The notes under the pieces are model-generated. The model worked only from the letters and a program-made list of their open reading frames with translations, was not told where the DNA came from and did not search any database. Shown here piece by piece: positions 26,228 through 36,487 of a stretch of 64,000 nucleotides of DNA; positions within the stretch are counted from its first letter, which is position 1; each line of letters begins with the position of its first letter. The DNA is taken from NCBI GenBank assembly GCA_027487315.1, contig JAIYDW010000107.1, positions 1 through 64,000 on the forward strand, read 5' to 3'. Position numbers and translations under genes: made by a program. Origin of the DNA: Verrucomicrobiaceae bacterium (lineage in GTDB: Bacteria; Verrucomicrobiota; Verrucomicrobiia; Verrucomicrobiales; Verrucomicrobiaceae).

Positions 26228-28132
26228 TCAATTCGAAACATCAGCCGATTGGGAATTCACCCCCTTGCGAAGCACGATGCCCAACAAAGCGATGTCCGCA
26301 GGAGTCACCCCCTGAACCCGGGCTGCTTGACCCAGGGTCGCCGGTCGAATTTGGCCCAACTTGATTTGCGCTTCTCGCTTCAATCCGATCACCTGGCCAT
26401 AATCGAGTGATGCCGGAATCATCTTGTCTTCCATCCGCGCCGTCCGCTCAACCATCACCTCCTGTCGAGTAATGTAACCCTCGTACTTCAAATCGTTCTC
26501 AAGCAAACTCCAAATCTCATCCGGGAACCGTTCTTTCACCGTCTGCGGCAACTGCGAAAAAACATTCTCCGGCCGCCGCATCCATTTCTCAATCCGCGCT
26601 CCCTCAAGGTTCTCCTGGTGCACAAACGCGTTGGCGTCCTTCAGCATCTGAGCCTTGGCCTTCGTGTGAGCCAACCGATATCCGTCAACCAAACCATGTA
26701 CCGCCGCCTTTTCCGTCAGCCTCAAATCGCAATTGTCCTGCCTCAACAAAAGACGGAACTCAGCCCGACTGGTAAAGAGCCGATAGGGCTCAATCGTCCC
26801 CTTCGTGACCAGATCGTCCACCATCACCGCCAAATAAGCTTCTCCCCGATTCAGCAAAAATGGCGGCCTGCCAGCCACTTTCAAAGCCGCATTCGCCCCG
26901 GCAATCAATCCCTGACCCGCCGCCTCCTCATAACCGGACGTGCCATTGATCTGCCCCGCAAAGTAAAGTCCAGACACCCGCTTGGTCTCGAGAGTCGAAT
27001 GCAACTGGGTCGGTGGACAGTAATCATACTCCACTGCGTAACCCGGCCGAATGATCTCCGCCTTCTCCAGCCCCTCAATCGATCGAATGAAATCAATCTG
27101 AACCTCAAAGGGCAGGGAAGTCGACACCCCGTTGACGTAGTACTCCTGAGTGTGCAGACCCTCCGGCTCAAGAAAAACCTGGTGCCGCTCCTTCTCCGCA
27201 AAGCGCACCACCTTGTCCTCGATCGATGGACAATAGCGCGGCCCCACCCCCTCAATTCGACCACAATACATCGGCGATTTGTCCAAATTCGCCCGAATCA
27301 CCTCATGGGTCTTCGAGTTCGTATAGGTCACCCAACAGGGCAATTGTTCCACGTGGAACTTATTTTGGTCCCAATGATTCAGCGTGAACAAGGACTTTTC
27401 CTCCTCTAGCACCCCACTCAAATAGGAAAACCGCGGCGGCGGGTCATCCCCAGGCTGCGCCTCACACTTGGTGAAATCAATCGACCGCCCATTGATCCGG
27501 CACGGCGTGCCGGTCTTGAATCGCTTCACCTCAAACCCCAAGTGCAACAAACTGTCCGACAACGTCGAAATACTGTCCCCCATCCGCCCACCCGATTGGT
27601 TCTGCAAACCCACATGAAGCAACCCCCGCATGAACGTTCCCGAGGAAACCACCACCGATCGAGCCAGATAAATGACCCCCAAACTCGTTCGCACCCCCAT
27701 CACCCGATCCTCCCCATCCACCAAAATCTCCGCCACATTCCCCTGATGCATGTCCAAATTCACCTGGTTCTCCAGCAACCACTTCATCCGAAACTGATAC
27801 GCCTTCTTGTCGCACTGCGCCCGAGGCGCCTGAACCGAGGGTCCCTTTCGGGCATTCAACATCCGAAACTGAATCCCCGTCGCATCCGTGTTCAATCCCA
27901 TCACCCCTCCCAGCGCATCAATCTCACGCACCACATTGCCCTTGGCTAACCCACCAATCGCCGGATTGCAGGACATCTGACTCACCGTGTCCAAGTTCTG
28001 AGTCAATATCGCCGTCTGAGCCCCCAACCTCGCGGCCGCCATCGCCGCCTCAACCCCCGCATGTCCCGCCCCGCAAACCAGTACGTCATACGTCTTGGGA
28101 AAGGTAAAAAGAGCGGCCGGAAGGGTGGACAT
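26228..28132 (-). CDS. mnmG: tRNA uridine-34 5-carboxymethylaminomethyl modification enzyme MnmG
   Basis: FAD-dependent enzyme of 634 aa (typical GidA length about 630), which with MnmE installs the cmnm5 group on wobble U34 of certain tRNAs. FAD-binding motif [19 protein letters not shown] is near residue 18, [10 protein letters not shown] and the family ELDALGG-like [10 protein letters not shown] follow; [21 protein letters not shown] and the C-terminal VEGTTG-like linker region are conserved. The gene contains an imperfect parS-like palindrome (27345-27360) and a perfect one lies upstream. gidA is frequently origin-proximal, which fits. MnmE is not in the window. Confidence 0.96.
   Translation of the reverse strand: MSTLPAALFTFPKTYDVLVCGAGHAGVEAAMAAARLGAQTAILTQNLDTVSQMSCNPAIGGLAKGNVVREIDALGGVMGLNTDATGIQFRMLNARKGPSVQAPRAQCDKKAYQFRMKWLLENQVNLDMHQGNVAEILVDGEDRVMGVRTSLGVIYLARSVVVSSGTFMRGLLHVGLQNQSGGRMGDSISTLSDSLLHLGFEVKRFKTGTPCRINGRSIDFTKCEAQPGDDPPPRFSYLSGVLEEEKSLFTLNHWDQNKFHVEQLPCWVTYTNSKTHEVIRANLDKSPMYCGRIEGVGPRYCPSIEDKVVRFAEKERHQVFLEPEGLHTQEYYVNGVSTSLPFEVQIDFIRSIEGLEKAEIIRPGYAVEYDYCPPTQLHSTLETKRVSGLYFAGQINGTSGYEEAAGQGLIAGANAALKVAGRPPFLLNRGEAYLAVMVDDLVTKGTIEPYRLFTSRAEFRLLLRQDNCDLRLTEKAAVHGLVDGYRLAHTKAKAQMLKDANAFVHQENLEGARIEKWMRRPENVFSQLPQTVKERFPDEIWSLLENDLKYEGYITRQEVMVERTARMEDKMIPASLDYGQVIGLKREAQIKLGQIRPATLGQAARVQGVTPADIALLGIVLRKGVNSQSADVSN
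27345..27360. promoter_or_regulatory. parS-like centromere site inside mnmG
   Basis: TGTTCCACGTGGAACT matches the 16-bp parS-type palindrome TGTTCCACGTGGAACA in 15 of 16 positions. It lies inside the mnmG coding sequence. ParB-family proteins bind such sites, which are typically clustered near oriC. No parA/parB genes are in the window. Confidence 0.62.
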
Positions 28133-28187
28133 GGGGGCAGAATACTACACCGTCCAGCAACCATTTCATCCTCGAAAAAGGACCCGT

Positions 28188-28203
28188 TGTTCCACGTGGA
28201 ACA
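28188..28203. promoter_or_regulatory. parS-like centromere site in mnmG/pdhA intergenic region
   Basis: A perfect 16-bp palindrome TGTTCCACGTGGAACA lies in the 173-bp gap between the divergent mnmG and pdhA genes, 843 bp from a near-identical site inside mnmG. This is the C/G variant of the widely conserved parS consensus (TGTTTCACGTGAAACA). Confidence 0.72.
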
Positions 28204-28305
28204 AATCAATCCGACCCGTCCTCCTTTTCACCAACAAACCCCTGAACCCCCACCCAGCGCTTGCTTCCCCGCCAAAGCTGGCTAGGTTGAGTCTCCTTTC
28301 ACATC

Positions 28306-29391
28306 ATGGCCAAAGCGACATCCTCCGCCCCTCCTGCTGGCAGCCACGCCGCCGCTCCCATCAATCAGTCACTCACCCCCGATGACAAAATCGGACTCTA
28401 CCGATTGATGAGCCGCATCCGGAGATTCGAACAAGTTTCTCTCCAACACTACCAGGGCGGCAAGATGGCCGGCTTCCTCCACCTCTACATCGGCCAAGAA
28501 TCCGTCGCCGTCGGCACCATCTCCCTCCTCGGCGAAAACGACCACGTCATCACCGCCTATCGCGACCACGCCCACGCTCTCGCCGTCGGCATGGGTATGG
28601 ACGAGTGCATGGCCGAACTCTTCGGAAAAGCCACCGGCTGCTCGAAAGGGAAGGGCGGTTCGATGCACTATTTCGAACCCTCCAAAAACTACTGGGGCGG
28701 CCACGGCATCGTCGCCGGCCAGACCCCCCTCGGCCTCGGTCTCGCCTACGGCCTCAAATTCAAAAAACTCAAAGGCGCCGCTCTCTGCTACCTTGGCGAC
28801 GGGGCCGTCAACCAAGGCGCCTTCCACGAGTCCCTCAATCTCGCCGCACTCTGGAGCCTCCCCGTCATCTACATCATCGAAAACAACGGCTACTCCATGG
28901 GCACCAGCCAAAGCCGCTCTTCAGCCTATCCTTCCTGCCTCGCCGAACGCGCCGCAGGCTACGATATGGATTGGGAACTTTTCTCCGGCGAAGATATCTA
29001 CGAAGTTCGCGCCCGAACCCAAGTGGCCATCGAACGCGCCCATACGCTTTCCCGCCCAGCCGTTCTCGAAATCGCCACCTACCGCTGGGAAGGCCACTCC
29101 GTCGCCGACGCCAACAAAGAAAAATACCGCACCAAGGAAGAAGTCGAACGCTTCAAAAATGAGCACGACCCCATCCAACGCTGGAGACGCGTCCTCATTG
29201 AAGAAGGCATCGCCTCTGAGGAAGACTTGAAAAAAATCGACAAGGAAGCCCAAAAAGAAGCCGAAGCTTCCGGCGACTTTGCCAAAGCCAGTCCCTATCC
29301 CACTCCCGAATCCATCTTCGAAGACGTTTACTGGGAAGTCGACAACAAGACCGACGCCGGCCAAACAGGACGCCACTTCTTCAACGATTGA
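28306..29391 (+). CDS. pdhA: Pyruvate dehydrogenase E1 component, alpha subunit
   Basis: Alpha subunit of the heterotetrameric E1 (361 aa), which decarboxylates pyruvate with thiamine diphosphate and transfers acetyl to E2 lipoate. The thiamine-binding motif GDGAVNQGAFHESLNLAALW and the phosphorylation-loop region YRWEGHSVAD are present, along with RIRRFEQVSLQHYQGGKMAGFLHL at the N-terminus. The gene heads a three-gene operon with pdhB (57 bp downstream) and pdhC. E3 (lipoamide dehydrogenase) is not in the window. The start is divergent from mnmG; the 173-bp gap carries a parS-like site. Confidence 0.95.
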   Translation: MAKATSSAPPAGSHAAAPINQSLTPDDKIGLYRLMSRIRRFEQVSLQHYQGGKMAGFLHLYIGQESVAVGTISLLGENDHVITAYRDHAHALAVGMGMDECMAELFGKATGCSKGKGGSMHYFEPSKNYWGGHGIVAGQTPLGLGLAYGLKFKKLKGAALCYLGDGAVNQGAFHESLNLAALWSLPVIYIIENNGYSMGTSQSRSSAYPSCLAERAAGYDMDWELFSGEDIYEVRARTQVAIERAHTLSRPAVLEIATYRWEGHSVADANKEKYRTKEEVERFKNEHDPIQRWRRVLIEEGIASEEDLKKIDKEAQKEAEASGDFAKASPYPTPESIFEDVYWEVDNKTDAGQTGRHFFND

Positions 29392-29448
29392 TTGGCCCAA
29401 CCTCACCGCACCCAACCCCCTCTTTCCTGATTCTTTCCCCCTCCTGAT

Positions 29449-30444
<996 letters not shown>

Positions 30445-30485
30445 CATCCACCCCCTTTCGCCCTAACTTAGCCTAACACGAGCTT

Positions 30486-31787
30486 ATGCCGAAGATCATC
30501 GAAATGCCCAAACTAAGTGACACCATGACCGAGGGAACCCTCGCCAAATGGATTGTCAAAGAAGGTGACACCGTCACCACCGGCAAGCCTATCGCCGATG
30601 TCGAAACCGATAAGGCCACCATGGAAATGACCTCCTTCTTTGAGGGCACTCTCCACAAGCTCCTCGTCAAAGTCGGAGAAAAAATTCCCCTCGGTGCTGC
30701 CATGGCTGTCGTCCTCGAAGACGGCGAAGAAGCCCCCGCCAACCTCGACGAACTCATCGCCAAGGCCAATGCCGCCGCCGCACCTGCCGCCGAAACCAAA
30801 ACAGGCGATACCAAGGCCGATACCCCTCAGCGCGCCACTTCTAGTCTCCTCCCCAAAGCTCCTTCTGCCAGCCGCCGCCCCGCCGCCCGTTCCTCCAGCA
30901 ACGTCCGCGTCAAAGCGTCTCCTCTCGCACGCAAAGTCGCCGACGAACTCGGCGTCGATCTCTCTCGTGTCGATGGCACCGGACCTGGCGGACGCATCGT
31001 TCGCGCCGACGTCGAATCCGCTCCCAAAGGCGGCAGCGGGGCAGGGGGCAAGTCCGCTCCCGCCACCCCCACCATTCGTCCTGTCGTCGGTCCAGAAGAC
31101 GAACGCGTGCCGACCTCGACCATGCGCAACATCATCGCCGAGCGCCTGCTCGCTTCGAAAACGCAGATCCCGCACTTCTATCTGCAGATCGACATCGATG
31201 CCGAACCTCTCATGGACTTCCGCAGCCAACTCAATGCCACAGCGGAGAAAAACGGCGGCAACAAATACACCTTCAACGACTTCATCCTCAAGGCCGTCAT
31301 CCGCGCCGCCGGAACAGTTCCCGCCATCAATGCGGCTTGGGATGGTGACGCCATCGTCAAATACAAATCCGTTGGCCTCAGTGTCGCCATCGCGGTCGAA
31401 GACGGCCTCGTCACTCCCGTCATCAAACAAGCCGAGAAAAAGACCCTTCTGGAAATCAGCGAGGCCGTCAAAGACATGGCCTCCCGCGCCAAAAATAAGA
31501 GACTTACTCCAGACGAATTCGCTGGCGGCACCATCACCGTTTCTAATCTTGGTGCTTACGGAATTGACCAGTTCTCTGCGATCATCAATCCGCCCCAAGC
31601 CGCCATCCTCTCCATCGGCTCCATCCGCAATACCCCCGTCGTCGATAGCAAAGGCGCCATCGTCGCAGGCAAACGCATGTGGCTCGGCCTCAGCGGAGAC
31701 CATCGTGTCGTTGACGGCGCTGTCGCTGCCACCTTCCTCGCGGAAATGAAAAAGCTCCTCGAGAATCCGGCCCTGATGCTTCTCTAG
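30486..31787 (+). CDS. pdhC: Dihydrolipoamide acetyltransferase, E2 of pyruvate dehydrogenase
   Basis: E2 core enzyme of 433 aa. Domain order: one lipoyl domain (residues about 2-77) with the lipoylated lysine in VETDKATMEMTS, a Pro/Ala-rich linker, a peripheral-subunit-binding domain (ASPLARKVADELGVDLSRV, near 145-180), and the catalytic chloramphenicol-acetyltransferase-like domain ending in the active-site HRVVDGAVAATFL. A single lipoyl domain is the shorter form found in many bacteria. The gene ends 2 bp before a 190-bp fold-back element that separates it from a convergent SDR gene. Confidence 0.94.
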   Translation: MPKIIEMPKLSDTMTEGTLAKWIVKEGDTVTTGKPIADVETDKATMEMTSFFEGTLHKLLVKVGEKIPLGAAMAVVLEDGEEAPANLDELIAKANAAAAPAAETKTGDTKADTPQRATSSLLPKAPSASRRPAARSSSNVRVKASPLARKVADELGVDLSRVDGTGPGGRIVRADVESAPKGGSGAGGKSAPATPTIRPVVGPEDERVPTSTMRNIIAERLLASKTQIPHFYLQIDIDAEPLMDFRSQLNATAEKNGGNKYTFNDFILKAVIRAAGTVPAINAAWDGDAIVKYKSVGLSVAIAVEDGLVTPVIKQAEKKTLLEISEAVKDMASRAKNKRLTPDEFAGGTITVSNLGAYGIDQFSAIINPPQAAILSIGSIRNTPVVDSKGAIVAGKRMWLGLSGDHRVVDGAVAATFLAEMKKLLENPALMLL

Positions 31788-31789
31788 CC

Positions 31790-31979
31790 AGCTTTAGCCT
31801 GGATGATTCATGAACTTCGTTGCGAAAACGCTGGAAAGCCCGCGGCTGCCAGGCGGGCGCAGTTTTGAAATGCTGAGTGCATTGGTCCATGCTCGATGCC
31901 TTTCAAAACAAGCCCAACGCCGCAGACATGGGCTTTCCAGCGTTTGCAGTAGAAGGCTCATGAATCATTCAGGTTAGCT
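31790..31979. repeat. 190-bp imperfect fold-back element between convergent genes
   Basis: The two halves of this stretch are reverse complements over most of their length. Exactly matching blocks include ATGATTCATGA (31804-31814 against TCATGAATCAT at 31958-31968), AACGCTGGAAAGCCC (31827-31841, against GGGCTTTCCAGCGTT at 31930-31944) and GTTTTGAAA (31862-31870 against TTTCAAAAC at 31900-31908). The apex is at about 31885. The outer end overlaps the stop codon of the SDR gene (31974), and the left end starts 2 bp after the pdhC stop. It may be a MITE-like insertion or a two-way terminator. No second copy was seen in this window. Confidence 0.8.
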
Positions 31980-32645
31980 CCATCGCCCCACCCGGCTATC
32001 AAGTTGAAAAACTTGACCGCTCACATGCTGCATCGTGTCCAGCATCACGATGAATCGTGCCGCATCTTCCACCGTGTTAAACCGCCCCAACGCATGCCTC
32101 GACTCCAATTCCGCCCGGCGCTCCGCATCCCTCAATAGAGCCGCCGTCATTCTCGTCTCAAGCAATCCCGGCAGCACGCAGTTGGACCTCACGTTCCGTG
32201 CCCCATATTCCAGCGCTATCGACTTCGTCAGCCCTATCATCCCGGCCTTCGCCGCCGCATAATTGGCCTGCCCAAACGTCCCCTGAATCGCTGCAAAAGA
32301 GCCCAACTGAATCAGGTGTCCCCCACGCTGTCGACTCATCAACTTCAGCGCCTCGCGCGCACAACGAAAAGCCCCTGTTAGGCTAACATCCACTACCCCC
32401 TCAAACTGCTCAACCGTCATCTTCACCACCGACCCATCATCAATAACCCCCGCCTGATTCACCACCAAGTCCACCCGCTCAAGACTCGCAAAAAAAGCCT
32501 TCACCGCATCACTATCTCTCACATCCATTACATCCCGACCCGGCGCATGCACCACCCAGCTTTCCGCCAACAAACCCCGAGCCACCGCCTGCGCTAGCGT
32601 CCCTTCGCCCCCCGTGATAACGGCCACCTTGCTCATCTTCTTCAT
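31974..32645 (-). CDS. SDR-family oxidoreductase, FabG-like
   Basis: Short-chain dehydrogenase of 223 aa. It has the nucleotide-binding motif TGGEGTLAQAVARGL, VVNQAG, catalytic serine in GSFAAIQG and the YAAAKAG Tyr-Lys motif; the C-terminal region ends soon after the last strand, as in small SDRs. ATG 32645 overlaps the stop of the upstream PLD gene (ATGA) and is preferred over the ATG three codons later. It is downstream of an FKBP-type isomerase and the phospholipase D-like gene, so a three-gene operon is likely. The substrate cannot be inferred; a 3-oxoacyl reductase role is one option. Confidence 0.85.
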   Translation of the reverse strand: MKKMSKVAVITGGEGTLAQAVARGLLAESWVVHAPGRDVMDVRDSDAVKAFFASLERVDLVVNQAGVIDDGSVVKMTVEQFEGVVDVSLTGAFRCAREALKLMSRQRGGHLIQLGSFAAIQGTFGQANYAAAKAGMIGLTKSIALEYGARNVRSNCVLPGLLETRMTAALLRDAERRAELESRHALGRFNTVEDAARFIVMLDTMQHVSGQVFQLDSRVGRWS

Positions 32646-33169
32646 GCGATGGGATCCGGACAAACCTCCCGCCGCTGACACTTCACACAGTGGTCACCCA
32701 AGTAAAACGCATCCAGAAAAGTCATCAATTCCCTAATCGTCTCGCGATCCTCCGTCACCACCCCCGCTTCAAAGTTCCGCCGATGCGGACTCTTCGCCCC
32801 CATCCCCGCACCGGTTAGATTGGCCGAACCCACATACGCTTTCCTCCCATCCGCAATCACACACTTCATGTGCATGCGCGGACAAAGGATCCGCTCAAAT
32901 CCCTCCGCCTCCACCAACTCAGGAAACCGGTCAAAATCCTCCCGAAATCTCGGCCCCGGCTCCTTCGCATGCACCAACCGAATCTCCACCCCCTCCCGCA
33001 ACTTGTCCGCCAGCACCTTCAAAAACGGCACAAAATCATTTCCATCCTCAATGTAAAGATCCTTGATGTCCGCCGTCACAATCCACAGCAACCGACGCGC
33101 TTCCATCACCAGCTCTTTGAGCACCAACTGGTAAGTCGCTTCGTTCAGAACAAGACGCGTCTGGGACAT
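32642..33169 (-). CDS. Phospholipase D-like (single HKD motif) protein
   Basis: Protein of 175 aa with a single HKD-like motif: HMKCVIADGRKAYVGSANLTGAGM (near residue 119) has the canonical H-x-K-x4-D plus GSANLT. Single-HKD proteins usually dimerise to form the active site, as in the Nuc endonuclease and some phosphatidyltransferases. It has no signal peptide. A C-terminal tail CVKCQRREVCPDPIA carries several cysteines. It is flanked by an FKBP isomerase and an SDR in a short operon. Nucleic acid or phospholipid as substrate is not determinable. Confidence 0.8.
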   Translation of the reverse strand: MSQTRLVLNEATYQLVLKELVMEARRLLWIVTADIKDLYIEDGNDFVPFLKVLADKLREGVEIRLVHAKEPGPRFREDFDRFPELVEAEGFERILCPRMHMKCVIADGRKAYVGSANLTGAGMGAKSPHRRNFEAGVVTEDRETIRELMTFLDAFYLGDHCVKCQRREVCPDPIA

Positions 33170-33219
33170 CAAACCCCATCCTGCACCATTTGCTCCCCTC
33201 CGCAAAGCCCGAAGCTCTC

Positions 33220-33621
33220 TCAATCGGCAAACACCTTGAACAACTCCACTTCAAAAATCAGCGTCTCATTCGGACCAATGTCCATGCCCGCCCCGCGCGC
33301 CCCATACGCCAATTCCGAAGGAATAAAGAAACGCGTCTTCCCACCTTCCTTCATCAATTGCACTCCCTCGGTCCATCCCTTGATCACCCGATTCAGCGGA
33401 AACTCAATCGTCTGAAACCGCGAATACGAACTGTCAAACTCCACCCCGTTGAGCAGCGTGCCCCGATAGTGCACCTCAACCGTATCTGTCGCCTTCGGAC
33501 TCTTCCCTGAACCCTCTTCCAGCACAAGGTATTGAAGTCCACTCGGTGTTGTCACAACACCTTCTTTGGAACCATTTTCAGCGAGAAAGGCACGACCGGC
33601 TTCGAGAGCAGCTTGAGACAT
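33220..33621 (-). CDS. FKBP-type peptidyl-prolyl cis-trans isomerase
   Basis: Small FKBP of 133 aa. Family motifs are GLQYLVLEEGSGKSP, VEVHYRGTLLNGVEFDSSYSR, FPLNRVIKGWTEGVQLM and KTRFFIPSELAYGARGAG, with the aromatic pocket residues intact, so catalysis is expected. The start at 33621 (MSQAALEAGRAF) gives a helix before the FKBP domain as in FklB-like enzymes; there is no signal peptide, so it probably acts in the cytosol. It precedes the PLD-like gene by 50 bp. Confidence 0.93.
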   Translation of the reverse strand: MSQAALEAGRAFLAENGSKEGVVTTPSGLQYLVLEEGSGKSPKATDTVEVHYRGTLLNGVEFDSSYSRFQTIEFPLNRVIKGWTEGVQLMKEGGKTRFFIPSELAYGARGAGMDIGPNETLIFEVELFKVFAD

Positions 33622-33777
33622 AGAATAGGGAAGGGGAGAGCAGTTAAATTCGGGAGCGCAGGAGATGCCTGCAAACGCGTCCCCTCGCAACCCTCTTTTT
33701 AGCCTTCCTTCACCGCATGCTCAGCCCGCCGAAGTCGCATTGGCCCTTTCCAAACCCTCGTCGATGATCAAAAGGAA

Positions 33778-34599
33778 ATGAAACGCCGAACGTTCCATCA
33801 GTTCCTCGCCACCCAAGCAGCGCTTACCACCGCAGCCTCCGGCGAACCACTTTTGAATCGTCTCTTCAACCCAAAAGAACCCATGAAAACCGCGACCCAT
33901 CCCCTCACCGTCCGCCGCTCTGCTGAACGTGGCCACGCCGACCATGGCTGGCTCAAATCCCATCACTCCTTCTCCTTCGCCGACTACTACGACCCCGCTC
34001 ACATGGGCTTCCGCAGCCTTCGCGTCATCAACGAAGACCACATCGCTTCCGGCGGCGGTTTCCCCACCCACCCGCACCGCGACATGGAAATCTTCTCCTA
34101 CGTCGTCAAGGGTGCCCTCCAGCACAAAGACAGCCTCGGCAACGGCCGCATCCTCCAGCCCGGCCAAATCCAACTCATGAGCGCCGGCAAAGGCGTCCTC
34201 CATAGCGAGTTCAATCCCTCCCCAGACGTCACCACTCACATGCTGCAAATCTGGATCCAACCTCGCGAACGCAACCTCGTCCCCAGCTACACCGAGTGGC
34301 ATCCCGACACCGCCAGCGAAGCCGCACCCAAAGTGCTCGTCATCTCCAGCGACGGCCGCGACCGCTCCGCCACCATCCAGCAAGACGCCGACGTCTACCG
34401 CGTCCGCCTCTCCAAAAACGAATCCATCTCCCACCACCTCCGCAACGGCCGCGGCCTCTGGTTCCAACTCATCAAAGGCAACGTGACCATCGGCGACACC
34501 ACCCTGACCCCTGGCGACGCCATCAGCACCGAAACCGCCGCCACCCTCTCCTTCACCGCCACCACCGACGCCGAAGGCCTCCTTTTCGATCTAGGCTAA
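33778..34599 (+). CDS. Pirin-family protein
   Basis: Bicupin of 273 aa. The N-terminal cupin holds HPHRDMEIFSYVVKGAL and MSAGKGVLHSEFN with the metal-binding histidines and glutamate of the pirin/YhhW family; known members have quercetinase or regulatory activities. The first 35 residues (MKRRTFHQFLATQAAL...) look like a twin-arginine leader, unusual for pirins; an alternative ATG at 33883 (MKTATHPLTVRR) would give the ordinary length of 238 aa. It is divergent from the FKBP gene and convergent with the sialidase gene. Confidence 0.87.
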   Translation: MKRRTFHQFLATQAALTTAASGEPLLNRLFNPKEPMKTATHPLTVRRSAERGHADHGWLKSHHSFSFADYYDPAHMGFRSLRVINEDHIASGGGFPTHPHRDMEIFSYVVKGALQHKDSLGNGRILQPGQIQLMSAGKGVLHSEFNPSPDVTTHMLQIWIQPRERNLVPSYTEWHPDTASEAAPKVLVISSDGRDRSATIQQDADVYRVRLSKNESISHHLRNGRGLWFQLIKGNVTIGDTTLTPGDAISTETAATLSFTATTDAEGLLFDLG

Positions 34600-34640
34600 T
34601 GCCACACCATCATCAGACTCCGCGACATGTCCCGTTAGGT

Positions 34641-35804
34641 TCATCTCGCGGGCTCTGAAGTGCTCCCGATCCGCCACCGCGCCTGACGCAGCACTGCATT
34701 CTGCCCTTTCTTCAACGCCTCAAACCACACCGTCAAAAGTGACCCGTCACTCAGTTCAACCGTGCTCGGATAACCCAAATCCCCCCAACTGCCATCGCCC
34801 GAAATCGTCATCGGCGCGCTCCAAGTTTGGCCATTGTCCGCGCTGAGCCGGGCTTGATTCCCATAAGGCTTGCGACGGTGACCATACGACATCAACAAAC
34901 GGCCATCCGACAGCCGCAGCAGATGAGAGGGAAGTCCCCAGACCCCAATCGAATGTGGCACGCTCCATGTTCTCCCTCCATCTCGCGATTCAGTCTGTAG
35001 GGTCTCTCCCTTATTGTTAACGTTATGATTTCGAATCTGCGCAATGAGCGTCCCATCACCTGCTTCCACCGCATGCGCCTCATGATAATCACTCGCCACC
35101 GTGTCCCCGGGGCGACCAGGAATCTCAGCCAGCATCTGCCACGTCAACCCGTCATCTTTCGACTCAGCAACCCCGATCCTCTTTTCAGCAGTCCAAAGTT
35201 GCTTCCCGACATAAAGCAATCGGCCATCCGCCAGTTGAATCGGCCCATGCGGACTGTTCACCCGTGTCGGAATGCGCGCAGACCAGGAGATACCGCCATC
35301 CGTGGATCGTAGCGACCACTCACCCAGCTCCTTTTTCCTCTCCTTCGCCGTCAACCAATCACGCTCCGCCTTCCACCGACGCACTTTCTCCGGCTCCCAG
35401 TCCGCCATCTTCTCAGGTGACGACATCAAACGCCCCTCGTAAGCCAGTGAGGAAAAGGTCGTCACAATCAGCGTCCCCTTGGCAGTCTCCAGAATTCCCG
35501 CATCCCGATCATCGAGCGGCCCGTCATGCAGCACTCGCGGAAACGTCCAGGTCTCTCCTCCGTCGTTCGACTTCATCGCATGAACCTGTCCAAAAGGACA
35601 CACATGCGCCTCACGCCCACCCGACCACGTCACCCAAAGCTCACCATTCGAGCGCCGCACCACCGTCGGCCAGCCCGCATAAAACTCGGGTTGCTGGGAA
35701 ATGACTCGCAAGTCAGCCACCTCAGCCGTAGGCGCACCACCGCCGAAGACCCATGGAGAGATAACAGTTAGCAAGGCAGCGCCAATAAAAGCGCGCTGGT
35801 ACAT
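34641..35804 (-). CDS. Secreted sialidase/neuraminidase-like BNR-repeat protein
   Basis: Exported protein of 387 aa with a signal (MYQRAFIGAALLTVISPWVFG). At least five Asp-box motifs (S-x-D-x-G-x-T-W type) are visible: SNDGGETW, STDGGISW, SKDDGLTW, SRDGGRTW and SADNGQTW, arranged as in a six-bladed sialidase propeller. It should hydrolyse terminal sialic acid or a related nonulosonic acid, but the arginine triad was not traced, so it may be a non-sialidase BNR protein. The start at 35804 gives the leader; a longer frame to 35834 adds a non-signal prefix. Confidence 0.82.
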   Translation of the reverse strand: MYQRAFIGAALLTVISPWVFGGGAPTAEVADLRVISQQPEFYAGWPTVVRRSNGELWVTWSGGREAHVCPFGQVHAMKSNDGGETWTFPRVLHDGPLDDRDAGILETAKGTLIVTTFSSLAYEGRLMSSPEKMADWEPEKVRRWKAERDWLTAKERKKELGEWSLRSTDGGISWSARIPTRVNSPHGPIQLADGRLLYVGKQLWTAEKRIGVAESKDDGLTWQMLAEIPGRPGDTVASDYHEAHAVEAGDGTLIAQIRNHNVNNKGETLQTESRDGGRTWSVPHSIGVWGLPSHLLRLSDGRLLMSYGHRRKPYGNQARLSADNGQTWSAPMTISGDGSWGDLGYPSTVELSDGSLLTVWFEALKKGQNAVLRQARWRIGSTSEPAR

Positions 35805-35873
35805 CGGGATGGAAGCTGTGACGTCGGACACCAAACACCAACGCCCTCACCAGAGAGCATGTTGCTGAATCAC

Positions 35874-36485
35874 TCAGTTCCCCCGCTTCCAAATCACCCA
35901 ACACTCCGGCGGTGCCGCCGTCCGATTCACCGGACGCAAATGCTGCACCTCGAACGCCCTCGCGTCCAGCGTCCCCGCCCACTCCGCAATCCGCACCGCC
36001 TCCTCCGCTCCGCCCTCGTGCCCCGGATACACCGCCACCGTCACCAGCCCCCCTGGCCGCACCCACTCCACCGCCTGCTTCAAGGCCACCATCGTCGTCT
36101 CCGTTTGCGTGATGCACTGCTTATCCGAACCCGGCAAATACCCCAGATTAAACATCACCGCCGCCAGCCTCTCCCTCAACGCTCCAGGCAGCCGAATCGG
36201 CATCGTTTCATGCCCCGCTTGAAACAAACTGAAATCACTCGCCGCCACGCCAGCCTCCAGCAATCGCCTCCCCGCGTTCTCCACCGCAGCCGCCTGCACA
36301 TCAAATCCATACACATGCCCGCCAGGCAAAACCTGCCGACACAAAAACAACGTGTCATGCCCGTTCCCCAGCGTCGCATCCACCACCACATCACCCGGCC
36401 GCAACCGATCCTCCAACAGCAACTGCGACCACCGCACCGCCGACGGCAAACCCCCTGAAGAACTGGCAAGTCGTGGCATCATCAT
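35874..36485 (-). CDS. Class I SAM methyltransferase of the YtqB/MnmM type
   Basis: Methyltransferase of 203 aa resembling YtqB/MnmM, which methylates nm5U34 to mnm5U34 in tRNA. The N-terminal LRPGDVVVDATLGNGHDTLFL and DVQAAAVENAGRRL form the SAM site, and MFNLGYLPGSDK with QTETTMVALKQAVEWVRPGGLVTVAVYPGHEGG matches the family. It begins at an ATG 2 bp after the stop of the FAD oxidoreductase gene; a TTG at 36491 is an alternative. The neighbouring oxidoreductase is of the type that removes the carboxymethyl group from cmnm5U, so the pair could finish the modification begun by MnmG. Confidence 0.82.
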   Translation of the reverse strand: MMMPRLASSSGGLPSAVRWSQLLLEDRLRPGDVVVDATLGNGHDTLFLCRQVLPGGHVYGFDVQAAAVENAGRRLLEAGVAASDFSLFQAGHETMPIRLPGALRERLAAVMFNLGYLPGSDKQCITQTETTMVALKQAVEWVRPGGLVTVAVYPGHEGGAEEAVRIAEWAGTLDARAFEVQHLRPVNRTAAPPECWVIWKRGN

Positions 36486-36487
36486 CG

